NCBI GenBank assembly: GCA_008729055.1
Contig: SDUX01000002.1
Span: 3,685,874 to 3,749,873 of the forward strand
Length of the DNA stretch: 64,000 bases
Direction: 5' to 3'
Source of the DNA: Pyropia haitanensis
Taxonomy: Eukaryota > Rhodophyta > Bangiophyceae > Bangiales > Bangiaceae
Made by a program: the position numbers and the translations under genes. This document shows, in pieces, positions 20,227 through 31,426 of the stretch. Every line of letters begins with the position of its first letter. Position 1 is the first letter of the stretch. A model generated the notes under the pieces. The model had not been told where the DNA came from. It searched no databases and saw nothing but the letters and a program-made list of their open reading frames with translations.

Positions 20227-20292
20227 GGTCAAAAACGGCTGATTTTGGGGTGTGCACTGCCCGCAGAGGTTCATGGGTTAGACCCCACTGCG
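20227..20292 (-). repeat. Right terminal inverted repeat (candidate)
   Basis: The reverse complement begins cgcagtggggtctaacccat and ends aatcagccgtttttgacc, matching the left end blocks at 2332 and 2414 in the same order. Spacing between blocks is shorter than at the left end. Confidence 0.5.
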
Positions 20293-21682
20293 GTGGGGGG
20301 GTGGTCGATGGCGCCGGCGGCCGACGCGAACAAACGTGCCTTGCTGTGCATTGACTCGCCAACCCCCCTCCCCCCCCCGCTTGCACTGCGTAGTAGCGAA
20401 TGCTCGCCACGAGCATTAAATGCCTATTTTGACGAAGGGATGGTACAGACCGACATTTCTGGTACGATCATCGCATGTGTCAGCATTCGATCGTCTTTAC
20501 CGATCAATGAGAAGGAGAAGTCGTGCTGCGGTCGGCGCCGCAAAGGATGCCCAACAATGGAGAAAGACTGTACCGTCAACGTTCACTTTGTTATAGGACG
20601 AACTCTAGCTAGTAGGCAGAGCGTACTCGCCATGCGCTCTTTTTGGTGCGCGCTGGGACTCTGATCGACGCCTGTTGGCCTGCCTGTGTCCGTCGCCACC
20701 GCACCGCGGCCGAGCGGCCGCCGCCGCGGGTGCCCAGCCGCCGCGGGTGCCCCGCCGCCGCGTCGGCGCGCGCGCCCGCCGCGACGCGCGCCGCCCCGAG
20801 CCGGGTGTGTGCTGGCCGCGGCGCCCGCGCGGGGCCGGCCGCGGCGCTGGCGTCTCCCCCCCCCGCCCCCCCCCCCCCCACCAGCGAGCGGCGCGAGCGT
20901 GATGCTGGCGCGCCACTCGGGGCGGGCGGCTCGCCGTCCCCCCCCCAGGCGTGACGCGGCGGCGGGGATGGCGGCCATCCGCACGGCCACACCGCCACCG
21001 CCATGGCGGTGGCGGCCCAGCACCGCAAAAGGGGGGTGGTGCGCGTCGGGGGGTGGTGCGCGTCGGGGGGGGGTGCCTGTCGGGGGGGGGGGGAGGGGGG
21101 GGCGCGCGGGCGCCGTCGACGGGCACCCGCGCGGGTCGGCCGGCCGCCGCGTCGGCGGCCGCGGCGGCCGCGGCGGCGCGTCCCGTCGGGCGGGTCCCGC
21201 GGCCTGCGGCGTTGGTTAAACCGGCGGGTCGTCGCTCCGCCCCGCCGTCGCGTGCCCGCCGCGCGCCGCCGGCCAGCCGGCGTCTCCCCCCCCCCAACGC
21301 GCGCCGCGAGCGCGCCCCCGCGCGCCCCCGCTCGGCCAGGCAGCCGGTGTGGGTGTGCGCGGCGCGGCCGTCCCCGTTCCCCCTCCCCCGCCCATCGGTT
21401 CCCCTTTGCCGGGGTGGTGCGGCGGGCTGCGCCGCCGCGGCGAGCCGCTGGGCGCCCAGTGCCGACGCGCGGGTCGTCTACCGTTGCCTGGAGGGGCGGG
21501 GGGGTGGACGGACCGCCCGCCGCGGGCGTGCGCGCGCAGCGCGGCGGCAGCCCCGCTGCCCGCTCGGCTGCGCGGTCCGTCTCGGCGGCACACCCGTCCA
21601 CGGGTGCGCGTCCCCCGCCGTGGCGGACGGTCGGCCACGGTCGCGCAGGGCCGCGGCGCGGCCAACCCCCCCCGCCGGCGGG
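20293..21682. other. Upstream region of the alpha-dioxygenase gene
   Basis: Lower GC up to 20640, then extremely GC-rich with runs such as 20861-20880. All frames are open because stops are rare at this GC, so long ORFs here are not evidence of genes. Confidence 0.5.
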
Positions 21683-24080
21683 ATGGCCTCGACACGCGGC
21701 GCGGCGGGCGCGGCGGACAAACTGCTCACGCCCGCGGCGTCGGCGTCGGCGGCGGCGGCGGGCACGCGCACCCCCCCTTCTGCGCCCGCCTCGTACGCCG
21801 CGGTCGGCACCACCGCCCCCACCGCCGTTGCGGACGGCATCCCCCCCCTGCCGCCGCTCGTCGTACCACGGCCGTCGCTGACGACGCGGCTGCTGCTCGG
21901 GCTGCTCCGCCTCACCGACGCGACGCTCCCGTGGCACCGGCTGCCGTCGGTGGTGGGGGTGGCGCTGCTCGCCGCGCGGCGGGTCGTCCTCCAGCGCCTC
22001 GCGCTGCTGCCCGTCGGCGGCGAGCCCGCCCCGCCGCCGCCGCCGGCCGGCACCCCGCCGCCGCCGCCGCCGCCGCCCGACGCGGTGCCGTACCGCACCG
22101 ACGACGGGTCGGGCAACGACCCGGCGGCGCCGTTTGCGGGCGCCCACGGCGTCTACTTTGGCCGCAACTGTCCGCCAGTGCCGGTCGGCGAGCGGGACGT
22201 GCACCGCCCGCCGCCGCAGCTGGTCGCGGAGCGGCTGCTCACCCGCCGGCCGAGCGGCCCGGCCCGCGTGGCGTACAAGCACGCGGGGGACCAGATGAGC
22301 GTCGTGGGCGCCGCGTGGATCCAGTTTATGGTCCACAGCTGGCTGCGGCACATCCCAGAGGACGGCTACGGGGGGGTGCTGCCCGCTGGGGGGGGGGGCG
22401 GGGGGGATGCCAATGGCTGCAGCAGCGGCGGCAGCAGCGGCAGCAGCGGCGGCAGCAGCGGCAGCGGCGGCAGCGGCGGCGGCGGCGGCGGCGGCGGCGG
22501 CAGTGGCGGCGGCTGCCCGCTCCAGTCCTTTACGTTCAAGCGGAGCCGCGAGGAAGGGGTGGGCGCCGCCGGCGAGGCCGGCGGCTTCCGCACCTCCCGC
22601 ACCATGTGGTGGGACGGCAGTGCGCTCTACGGCCAGACCGCCGCGGAGGTGGCCGCCGGCCGCACCGGCGTCGGCGGGGAGGTGCGGGTGGGCGTCCACA
22701 GCGGCGGCGGCGGCGGCGGCGGCGGGAGCGGCCGGGCGGGGGACCAGGCCAACAGCTGGGTGGGCATGGCGGTGCTGCAGGAGCTGTTTGGCGCCGAGCA
22801 CAACGCGGTGGTGCGGGCGGTCGCGGCGCGGTACCCGGGCGAGTACGACGATGAGGCGCTGTTCCGCATCGGGCGGCTCGTTGTCAGCGCGGTCATTGCC
22901 AAGATCCACACCATTGACTGGACGGTACGTGGTCGGGCAGTCGCCGACGCGCGCGCTGCGCTGCGTCGCGACCTCGTGGGACCCGTCCGCGCCTCGCAGC
23001 GGTCAGGCGTGCGCGCTCTGTGTCACCATCCGTATCACCTGGCGCTGTGTGCCGGCAGCATATACTCACGCTCCCGTTTTGTTGCGCTGTGTTTTGCTTT
23101 CCTTTGTGTCTTGTCGCGCGCGCATGTGTGCGTCCTCACCATTGCTCTGCCGCCGCCCCCCTTGACAGGTGGAGCTGCTCAAGACCAAGACCCTCTACCT
23201 GTCGATGAACGCCAACTGGAGCGGCATTCTCGGCGCCACCTTCAAAGACCGGTTTGGCCACCTCGGCCGGTCCCCCAACGTCCTCTCTGGCCTCGTCGGC
23301 GCGCGGACGACGCGCAACCACGGGGTGCCCTACTCGCTGACCGAGGAGTTCACCGCCGTCTACCGCCTGCACCCGATGCTGCCCGACAGCCTGCCCGTGC
23401 CGTCGGTCGACGGCGCCGCCACCACCCCCCTGCCGCAGCTGCTCGGCGCGGCGGGCGAGGCGACGCTCGCCGCCGCGGGCGCGGCCGCCGTCTGGACCGC
23501 GATGGGCGCCACCCCCACCGGCGCGCTGAGCCTGTTCAACTACCCCGCCGCGCTGCGGGCGGTCGTCCCGACCGACGATGACGGCACGCCCCGCGACGGG
23601 CGGCCGGTGGACCTCGCCGCCCTCGACGTGTACCGCGACCGGGGGCGCGGGGTGCTGCGGTACAACGCGTTCCGGCGGGCGCTCCACCTGCCGCCGCTGC
23701 GGCGGTGGACAGACCTGACCGCCGACGCGGAGGCGCTCGCCGAGCTCCGCGCCGTCTATGGCGACGAGGCGTCGGGCGGCCTCGAGCGGCTGGACCTGCT
23801 CGTCGGCCACCTGGCCGAGGACAAGATCCCGGGCTTCATCCTGCCGCAGCCGGCGTTCCTCATCTTTATCGTCATGGCGTCGCGGCGGCTGGAGAGCGAC
23901 GCGGCGTTCAACACCCACTTTACCGAGGCGGCCTACACGGCCGAGGGGCTCGCCTGGGTCCGCCGCGTCGGCGGGCTGCGCGACGTCCTGACGCGGCACA
24001 TGCCCGAGGTGGCGGCGGCGGTGGGGACGGCCGACTCGGCCTTCTCGCGGTGGGGGAGCGCGCCGGGCAAGCGGGTGTGA
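21683..24080 (+). CDS. DOX1: Fatty-acid alpha-dioxygenase
   Basis: Haem enzyme that adds O2 to the alpha carbon of fatty acids, giving 2-hydroperoxides (oxylipin pathway). Exon 1 is 21683-22924 and exon 2 is 23169-24080; the 244-nt intron has gtacgt and ttgacag ends and splits the conserved HTIDWT|VELLKT without a frame change. The protein is 717 aa, longer than the usual roughly 640, because of Gly/Ser and Pro inserts (about residues 115-132, 234-274 and 336-352). Family landmarks: PWHRLP and YRTDDG near the N-terminus, FGRNCPP, the distal His218 in FMVHSW, NHGVPYSLTEEF, the catalytic Tyr479 and proximal His482 in VYRLHP, and DVYRDRGRG with MASRRLESD toward the end. Start Met 21683 is chosen for length; upstream frames are low-complexity. 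No transit peptide is obvious. Confidence 0.92.
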
Positions 24081-24600
24081 GGGGCGCGGCGGCGGTGGTG
24101 CCGGCGCGGTCGAGGGGGTGGGCGGCCCCGCCGCCATCGCAGGATACGACAGAGGGGACCGTTGACCGTGGTTCCACCGGCACGGCACGCAGAGACGGTG
24201 CGTCATGCATTGCGGCTGTGTCTCTTTCCAGTCTGGTCGGCGCGTAGGTAAACATCCAGCCCGGTCAGACGCTGTTGTACAACGCTGTCGCCCACGTCGC
24301 TCATGCCAGAGCCACCATCCACCTCGGGATGCGGGACCCGCCACCCACGACGCGGCGCAGCTCCCCGTGCGCCAGCGCCACCTCCGCGCGGGTGGTCTGT
24401 CCACCCGCAGACGCCGACGCTTCCGCGCCCGCCACGCGCGGCGGGCGCGGCCACGGCCGCGACGCCGGCCGCCGGCGGCGGCGGCACCCCGCGCCGCCGG
24501 GACGGTCCGCCGTCGGTGGGGGGGGTACCACCCACGCCGTGGGGCCGCCCACCGCGGTGTGGGCGCCCGCGGGGGGAGCACCCACGGCCGGCGGGCCGCC

Positions 24601-24642
<42 letters not shown>

Positions 24643-25016
24643 GCCGTGACCGCAGCGGCGGCCGCGTCTGCGGCGGGTGCGGCGGGACGGGCGGCCGCCT
24701 GCCGTGGCGGGTGGCGTGCCGGGGAGTGGCCGCGCCGGTGGTGGCACCCGCGCGTGCGCGACCGCCGGTTGGGGTAGAGGAGCGGGCGCCGTCCAGCCCC
24801 GCAACTCCCCGTACGCGTGGCGTGCGCCCTTTGCGCCCCGGAAACGGGGTCACTGGTCAGCCGCGTAGCCCACGGGTGCCCACCGCTCCCACCTCCCCTC
24901 CCCCTCCCCCCCCTCTCGCCCGTCCGCCGTGCCCCCCCCCCCCCCCCCCCCCCCCGCCGTCTTTCCCCACACCCCCCGCCACCCAGGCTGCCCGCCCTCC
25001 CGCACCCGCCCCGCCG
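24081..25016. other. Convergent intergenic region, GC-rich
   Basis: This region lies between the 3' ends of the dioxygenase and ligase genes. It contains CGG repeats at about 24600-24645 and long C-runs at 24930-24955. No supportable gene. Confidence 0.5.
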
Positions 25017-27099
25017 CTACGCGGCCTCCCCCCCCCGCCCCCCCCCCCCCACCCCCCCCGACTCTTGCACGAGCAGCCGGCGGAGGATCTTGCCCGCCGG
25101 GCTCCGCGGGATGGCGCCAACGACAACGACGCCGCCACGGAGGCGCTTGTGCGGGCTCACCCGCGACTGCACCCACTCGACCACCTCTGCGGGCGTCAGC
25201 GCCGCGCCCGGCGCGAGCACCACGTACGCGCGGGGGAGCTCGCCGCGCCCCCCCCCCCCGCCGCCGCCGCTGCCGCCGCCGCCGTCCCTGCCGCCGCGCC
25301 GCCCGCCGGCCCCGCGTCGGCCGCGTCGGGCACGCCAACCACCGCCGTGTCCACGATGGACGGGTGGTCGAGGAGGACGGCCTCCACCTCGGCGGGGGGG
25401 ACCGCGTAGCCCTTGTACTTGATGAGCTCCTTGGCGCGGCCAACGACGCGGAACACCCCGTCGGGGCGGACGGTGACCAGGTCGCCCGTGTGGAAAAAGC
25501 CGTCCGCGTCGATGCTGCGCGTGTCGAGCGGGAGCGCCCGCCGGGGGGGGGAGGGGACGCGCGGCCGGCGACGGCGGCCGCCGCGTCGGCAGCGTCGGCG
25601 GCGACGGCGGCGGCGGGCGCGGCGCGCGGCGGCGGCGGCGGCGGCGTCGGCGCGGCGAGGTAGCCGCGCATCACCTGCGGCCCGCGGATGCAGAGTTCCC
25701 CCTCGGCGCCCGGCGGCAGCGGCTCCCCGCTCTCCACGTCCACCACCTTGCACTCTGTCGACGCGACGGGCATGCCAATGCAGCCGAGCAGCGCGGCGGC
25801 GGCGTCGAGGCGGGCGCCCGCCCCCGGCGGCGCCAGGTGCGTCACCGGGCTCGTCTCGGTGAGGCCGTAGCCCTGCGTCAGCGGCACGCCCAGGCGCGTC
25901 GCCGCGGCAACGGCGATCGCGTCGGGCAGCGGGGCCGCGCCGCACACGAGCCGGCGGAGGGAGGAGAGGTCGTGCGCCGCGACGAGCGGGTGCGCCGCGA
26001 GCGCGGCGACCAGCGGCGGGACGACGTAGACGAGGCTGACCCGGTGGGCGGCGATGGCGCCGAGAAAGTCGGGCAGCGCAAACGCGCGGAGCAGCACCAC
26101 CGTCGAGCGGACGTGCAGCGCGTGGCAGCAAAACATGGTAAAGCCGTAAATGTGCGACAGCGGCAGCACCGCCAGCACCGTGTCGCGCGGGGGGAGGGGG
26201 GCGGCCGCGGCCGCGGCGCCGCCGCCGGCGCCCCCGCCGCCGTCCCCGTCGGTCGCGTCGGCGGCGGCGGCGGCGGCAGCCGCCGCGTCTGCGTGGGCGG
26301 CCAGCTGCCGCACGTTGGCGATGAGGTTGGCGTGCGTCAGCACCACCCCCTTGGACACGCCCGTCGTGCCCGACGAGAAGGGCAGCGCCGCCACGTCGGT
26401 GGCCGCGTCAATGGCCACGGGCGACAGGCCGTCGTCGTCCGCGGCGGCGGCGACACCGTCCGCCGCGGCGCCGTCGGCCGGCGAGGCCGCCACCGCCGCG
26501 GCGCCATCGTCGACCAGGTCGGAAAAGGACAGAAACCCGTCGTGCTCCGGCGCCCCCCGCCAGTCGCCGTCGCCCTCCTGGCCGTCGAGGACGAGCACGA
26601 CCAGCGCGCCCGGCGTGGCGCGCGGCGCCACCACCGGCGGGCCGCCCCCCCCCCGCCGCGCCCGCTGCCGCGCCGCCACCACCGCCCGCACGACGGGCAG
26701 GCACGCGACGCCAACGGCAATGGCGACCGCGCCCGCCGCGGCGAGCTGCCGCTCCACCTCGGGGGCGGTCTCGCGGGCGCCCGCGGGGGACACGACGCCG
26801 CCCGCCGCGGCGACCGCGTGCGCCGCGACGACCCAGTCGATGGCGTTGGGGCCCATCAGCAGCACCGGGTCGCCCTTGGCCAGGCCGACGCGGTCCTTGA
26901 CCGCCGCCGCCGCCGCCGCCACCCGCCCGCGGAGCGCGGCGTAGGACACCGTCTGGCCACTCGACGCGTCGATGAGTGCTGCGGACGCCGCCGTGGTGGG
27001 CGTGTCGTACGGGCCCGCCGCGAGGACCGTGGCGGTGAGTGAGGCGGGGGAGGGGGGGGGGGGGGGGAGCGGCGGCAGCGGGCTGGTGAAGAGCGCCAT
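25017..27099 (-). CDS. AMP-forming acyl/4-coumarate-type CoA ligase, two frameshifts at homopolymers
   Basis: ANL-superfamily ligase that activates a carboxylate with ATP and transfers it to CoA. Start is MALFTSP at 27099. The AMP-binding P-loop LPFSSGTTGVSKG is at about residues 237-250. LPLSHIYGF, GYGLTETSPVTH and GELCIRGPQVMRGY follow in order. After the G-run 25543-25551 the frame shifts and continues as DADGFFHTGDLV, GRAKELIKYKGY and PPAEVEAVLL. After the C-run 25248-25259 it shifts again to VSPHKRLRGGV and PRSPAGKILRRLL, which holds the catalytic Lys. The stop is at 25017. Ala/Gly/Asp-rich inserts enlarge loops. The C-terminus (GGEAA) is not a peroxisomal SKL signal. The layout is nearest to 4CL-like and OPC-8/fatty-acyl CoA ligases; the substrate is not predictable. 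Confidence 0.85.
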
Positions 27100-27845
27100 G
27101 GCAGCCAATGGAGGAGGGAAGGGGGGGGGAAGGGGGACGAGAAACGAGACAAAGTATGAGGGAGCAGACGGGAAAAGGGGCCTGTCAGCGAGGGCAGAGT
27201 AGAACGCCGAGCAAAGAGAAAAGGAACGGAGCGGGTGCAAGGGAGGGGTTGAGAAGCGGAGCAACGACGGACAAGCGGGGGCTGAACACGACTGCCGACC
27301 GTCCCCAGAGTCTTGCGCCGATGGGGCCCGCAGGTGGGGCACCACCACCGGCCGCCGCTCTGGCGGAGCAGTTCGCCACGGCCACCGCACCGCACCGCAC
27401 CGCACCACACCGCACCGCAGGGAGCGTGCCCAGACGGGGCGACGGTGCCAACACCAGCTGGGAAGGGCGCGTGCCACGGCGGCGGGCCGCCAACAGCAAC
27501 GGCGGGCGTGTGCGGGTGCCGCGGCCGCGACGGCCAGGCGGCGGCTGTCAACGTCCGTCTGCCGGCCGGTGCCAGGTAGCAACAGCGGACCGCGGGTGGG
27601 GGACGTTGTGGTGACGCAGCGGGGGCCCGGTCGCGGCCGCCGCCCCTCCCCGCCGCTGCGTGTGGGGGCAGACGCGGCGGTAGTCGGAGATGCGCGTGCC
27701 GGGCGGTCGCAGTAGATCAAGTGTGCGTGTCTACACTTTGGAAAATCGCATCCGATCCACTTTTGACACGTTTCAAGTGTCATCAAAGTGCGCAAAATTT
27801 GCGGCAATATCGACGAAACTGTCCAGATTTGGCTGAATGTGTCTC
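27100..27845. other. Intergenic region upstream of the ligase gene
   Basis: Pyrimidine-rich on the minus strand near the ligase start, then a (caccg)n-like stretch at about 27379-27420 (caccgcaccgcaccgcacc). GC falls near 27700. No gene recognised. Confidence 0.4.
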
Positions 27846-27850
27846 AAAAA
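27846..27850 (-). terminator. Pol III T-run terminator of tRNA-Lys
   Basis: Plus-strand aaaaa gives TTTTT on the tRNA strand, 45 nt past the mature 3' end. Confidence 0.55.
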
Positions 27851-27894
27851 CTATTCCACGTCAAAATAGGATCACGCTCGACGAGCCGTTCCAT

Positions 27895-28004
27895 CGCCCC
27901 ACGCGGGACTGTCGCGATGAAGTCTTGAACCCGCGACCACCAGATGTCATTTGGACAAGTTTGCCTTAAAAGTCTGGCGCTCTAACCAACTGAGCTAGCA
28001 GGGC
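27895..28004 (-). tRNA. tRNA-Lys(UUU) with two introns, one inside the T-loop
   Basis: Read on the minus strand from 28004. The acceptor GCCCTGC pairs with GTGGGGC (27902-27896, two G-U pairs). The D-arm has GCTC/GAGC. The anticodon stem CCAGA pairs with TCTGG (27944-27940). The loop is CTTTTA then A38, anticodon TTT. A 21-nt intron (27966-27946) sits at the usual 37/38 position. The T-stem GCGGG (27934-27930) pairs with CCCGC (27907-27903). The T-loop TTCAAG…T is split by a 15-nt insert (27923-27909). Removing both inserts gives a 74-nt canonical cloverleaf with T-loop TTCAAGT, and G as discriminator. GACT and AGTC at the T-loop junctions can pair in four base pairs, as in a bulge-helix-bulge splice substrate. 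The second intron interrupts the Pol III B box. Confidence 0.88.
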
Positions 28005-28326
28005 TTGCACAGCGGCCGACTCGCAGAATATATGAATGCACCGGCAGTCTCACATTGAGTTTCGGAACGTGAGCGGCGGCGTTCTCTACTCTGTCTTGTC
28101 CCTCCTTGCACCGTCATGACGAGACAGCCAGCAACGGGAGAGCGAGCCGTTGCAAACAATGCTGTGAAAAAGGAGACCAACGGAGGCGTGCTGTCTCACA
28201 CCACTGGTCATCCTCCCCAGCCAGTCAAACCAAGTCCCACCAGCAAGAGTACCCGCTCGCCCATCTTCAGACACGCACGTCGTCCAGTGCATCCTGCGTG
28301 GGTCCCCCTCCTTGCTCACACCACCC
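28005..28326. other. Short intergenic region between tRNA-Lys and the 3' end of UTP4
   Basis: Holds the tRNA 5' flank, AT-richer near 28028 (atatatgaatg), and the 3' UTR of UTP4. No further gene seen. Confidence 0.5.
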
Positions 28327-30302
28327 CTACGTAAGGGACCTCTTGGCCAGCACCGCCGGCAGGTACTCGGTCAACGTGGACGACGGGCGCTCCACCACAG
28401 CCACCTCCCCCCCTGGCCCCAGCGCGCCTACGCCGAGGACGTTGCTGAACGGACCCAGCACGAGCACGTGCCCCCCCGGCACCCGCCACACGCGCGCGTC
28501 CTTGGGCATTCCAGTCTTGACGTCCGCCGCCCGCACGACCACCCGGTGGGCCGCGTACTTGGTCGGCCGCAGCGGCTTCACCGGCCCCGCGCCAAGCGCC
28601 AGCGGCGGCAGGGGCGGCTGCGGGTCGGCGTCCATCGCCAGCACCGCGGTAAAGTCGTGCGCAGACACAAGGAGGGTGTTGGCGCCGGCGCCCCCGCCCG
28701 GCCAGACGATGGCAAAGGGCGGCATCGCCAGCGACCGTCTCTCCGGAACGACCCGCTGCAGGGGCATGGCTGCCGAGAAGGCGACAGACCAGGGGGTCTC
28801 GGTCAGGTCCCCAGGCGTGACGTTGTAGACGTGCACCCGGTGGGCGGCAGTGGCAACCGCCAGCCGCTGGCCCGAGCCGTCAAAGGCCAAGGCCGTCACG
28901 GGATGGGCCGACGTCGACGGGTGGACGTACGTAAACGTGGCGCGGGGGCGGCCACGGGGCTCCGCCCCGGCCGGCTGCGGCAACAGCGGAGCATCCAGAC
29001 ACAGCAACGCCACGCGGCCGTCGGTGTCGGCCGCCGCTACCATGGGCGTAGCCTGGCTGCGCCCCTCTGATGGCGCCTGCTCGCCAATGGCCATGGTGAC
29101 AAAGCCAACGTCGGCGGCGGGCGACGGGGTGGCGTCACGGGGGCCGTCCGCCTCTGTCGCCGCGGCGGCTTCGTCGATCGACCACGAGCCCGCCAGCCGG
29201 TAGGAGGGCGCCTCCCTCGAGCCGCCACGCCACTCGGACGCGGCGTCGGCCACGAGCAGGTGCACCGCACGGCCGTTGGCGGCAATGGCCGCGAGCGCGG
29301 CGCGGCCGCCGCCAAAAAACTCGAGCCGCCGCGCGCCCGCGACGGCGGCCGACGCGGCCGCGTCGAGCGCGGCGGGCTCGACCACAAACGCGGGCTGGCC
29401 GTCGACGAGCAGCGGCCCGGCGGCGGCGTCCCCCCCCGACACCCGCTCCAGCCAGTAGACCGCCCCCCCCGACACGCCCGCCGCGGCGAGGGCGGTCAGC
29501 TGCGGCGCGGCGGCGGCGGCCAGCACCGCGCCGCCCACCCCCCGGGCGACCACCTCGAGCAGCAGCACCGGGTCGGTGCCCGCGCCCGACCCGCCCGCCG
29601 CCCGCGCCGGCGGCACCACCCACAGCTGCAGGTTGGCCGCGGCCCGGACGAGCAGCGCGCCCTCGGAGCCACCCGGCCCGGACGGCACGACGGTCGTGAC
29701 GGGCGGCAGGGCGGGCGTGGCCGCCGGCAGCACCCGCGTGGTGCGCGCCTCCTGCAGCCAGTCCCAGCCCGACCACACCATCATCGCCGCGTCGAGGGCG
29801 GTGGACGCCCACACGCCGCCGCCGACCGTCACCACCGCCCGCACGTCGGCTTGGTGCGACCGGCGGCCACGAAAAGCGGACCAGGTGGGCGTTGCCGCCG
29901 CTGCCGTCGCCGCCGCCGCCGCCGCCGCTGCCGAGCCGCCCGCCGCGTCGTCGGCCGGCAGCGCCGCCCGCAGCGCGCCGACGGCCCCATTCTCGGCGCC
30001 CACAAACACCACCGTGTCCCCCCGGGCGGCCCCATCCGGCGGGGGCAGCTCGCCGACGGCCAACGACAGGACCGCGCCGACGAGGCCCTCGATGCGGAAT
30101 TCCGCCTCGGCGACCGCCGTGGCGCCCCACACAATCACCCGTCCCGTCCCGTCGCCCGTCACAACGTTGCCGGTGGGGAGGAACGCCGCCGCCCACACCG
30201 CGACGGGCTCCCCGTGCGACACCAGCCGCGTCCGCACCGCCACCGACCAGTCGCCGGCGGTCCACGCCGTGACCGGCGGGCGGCTACCACCACCGCCGTG
30301 CC

Positions 30303-30338
<36 letters not shown>

Positions 30339-31426
30339 CGCCGCCGCCGCCCGTGGATGGGGGCGGCGCCCAGCCCGCCGGGGGCGGCTTGGTCAGCCAC
30401 CGGAGGCCGCCGGTGGACTCGCCCGCCACCAGCGTCTGCCCCCCCCCCACGGCGTCGGCCTTCCAGTCGACGCACAGCACCCGCGAGCCGCCCGGCGGCC
30501 CCGCCGGCCGCACCTCCCACGCGAGCGCCGACGCGGCGGCGGCGGCGACGCCCTCCACCACCTCCTCGCCGGCCGCCGCGGCGGCCGCCGCGGCCGTCAG
30601 CACCGCCGGGTCGGCGGGCGCCACCAGCCGCACCCGCCCGTCGTCACAGCCGACCGCGACGGCCAGGCCCGTCTCGGCGGTCACGCCCGTCGTGGCCGCC
30701 GCGGCGGTGGCAACGGCCCAGGCGGGCGCCGCCGGCGCCGTCGCGAGGCACCACAGGGGCCCCCCCCGAGGTCCAGGCGCACCACCACCGACACCCCCCC
30801 CCCCCCCACGCGCAGCAGGGACAGCGAGCCGTCCCGGCGGGCCGCCCACAGCAGCACCCCCGGCGGGGTGGGCGCCCACGCGAGCGCCGCCACCGCCGGC
30901 GCGCCCGCCCCGTCGAGCCGCCCCGCGCCGCCGTCGCCGCCGCGGCCGCCGCGCACGCGGAGGCCGACGGTGGCGCCCTCGACGGGCGGCGCGGGCAGCG
31001 CCGCCACCGTCGCCCAGGCGGCTGCCGACGCGCGCACCTCCACCGACCCGTCGGCGCGGCCGACGGCGACGAGCCCGCCGCCGCCGCCGGGGAGCGTCAC
31101 GCCCGCCGCGGCGGTGCCGCCAGAGAGGGGCCACTCGGTAAAGGCGCAGCGGTGGATGGAGAGGGTGCGGGTGGGGGGGGGGGGGGGGGGGGGCGCCTCG
31201 CGTCGCGGGGTCGCGTGCGGCCGCCGCCGCCGCCGTCGGCCGCCGCCGGCCGCCGCTGGGCGGGTGGGCCGGCGGCCGCCGCGGCTGCTGCCGCGCCCGT
31301 TGACCGGCGGGGCGGCTTTGTGAGCCGCCCGACCGCCGGTGCGCGCGTGCCGGCGCTGCCGGCGGTGGCGTGCGGCGCGTTGCGCCGCCGCGGGCGGGCG
31401 CCCTTGGCCTTGGCCGGCGGCGCCAT
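28327..31426 (-). CDS. UTP4: UTP4 (cirhin-type) WD-repeat protein of the SSU processome, two frameshifts
   Basis: Subunit of the t-UTP/UTP-A complex that starts pre-18S rRNA processing in the nucleolus. The start MAPPAKAKG (31426) opens a basic N-terminus. After the 21-G run (31173-31193) the frame changes and gives TRTLSIHRCAFTEWP, the UTP4 hallmark 'VHR-x-F-x-x-x-P', then LVAVGRADGSVEVR. At the C-run 30760-30767 it changes again and continues uninterrupted to 28327. WD-like blades include VAVGCDDGRVRLV, GNVVTGDGTGRVIVWG, DVRAVVTVGGGVWAS and GQRLAVATAAHRVHVYNV. The C-terminus LGPFSNVLGVGALGPGG then EVAVVERPSSTL matches the conserved 'VAVERP…LP' end of UTP4. Blade loops carry Ala/Gly inserts. 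Confidence 0.75.

Larger units (their letters stand above)
2332..20292. mobile_element. Putative giant DNA transposon (about 18 kb) with diverged terminal inverted repeats
   Basis: The left end (2332-2352, cgcagtggggtctaaaccgtg) matches the reverse complement of the right end (20272-20292) at 19 of 21 positions. A second shared block, aatc(a)gccgtttttgacc, lies inside both ends (2414-2430 and, inverted, 20227-20244), and cccaaaatc occurs between the blocks at both ends. Inside the ends lie two long minus-strand ORFs, one plus-strand ORF and a tandem array. Long G/C runs typical of the flanking host DNA are largely missing from 4.0-13.9 kb. The flanks are G-rich (…ggtgggtg at left, gtggggg… at right), so a target-site duplication cannot be judged. 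That the two ends belong to one element is inference; two separate inverted copies of a dispersed repeat are the alternative. Confidence 0.45.

Noticed and set aside
20609..22909. Minus-strand ORF of 766 codons opposite the dioxygenase
   Set aside because: Antisense shadow of a gene with clear catalytic motifs on the plus strand.
29260..31323. Plus-strand ORF of 687 codons opposite UTP4
   Set aside because: Arg/His/Pro-rich antisense translation; UTP4 motifs are on the minus strand.
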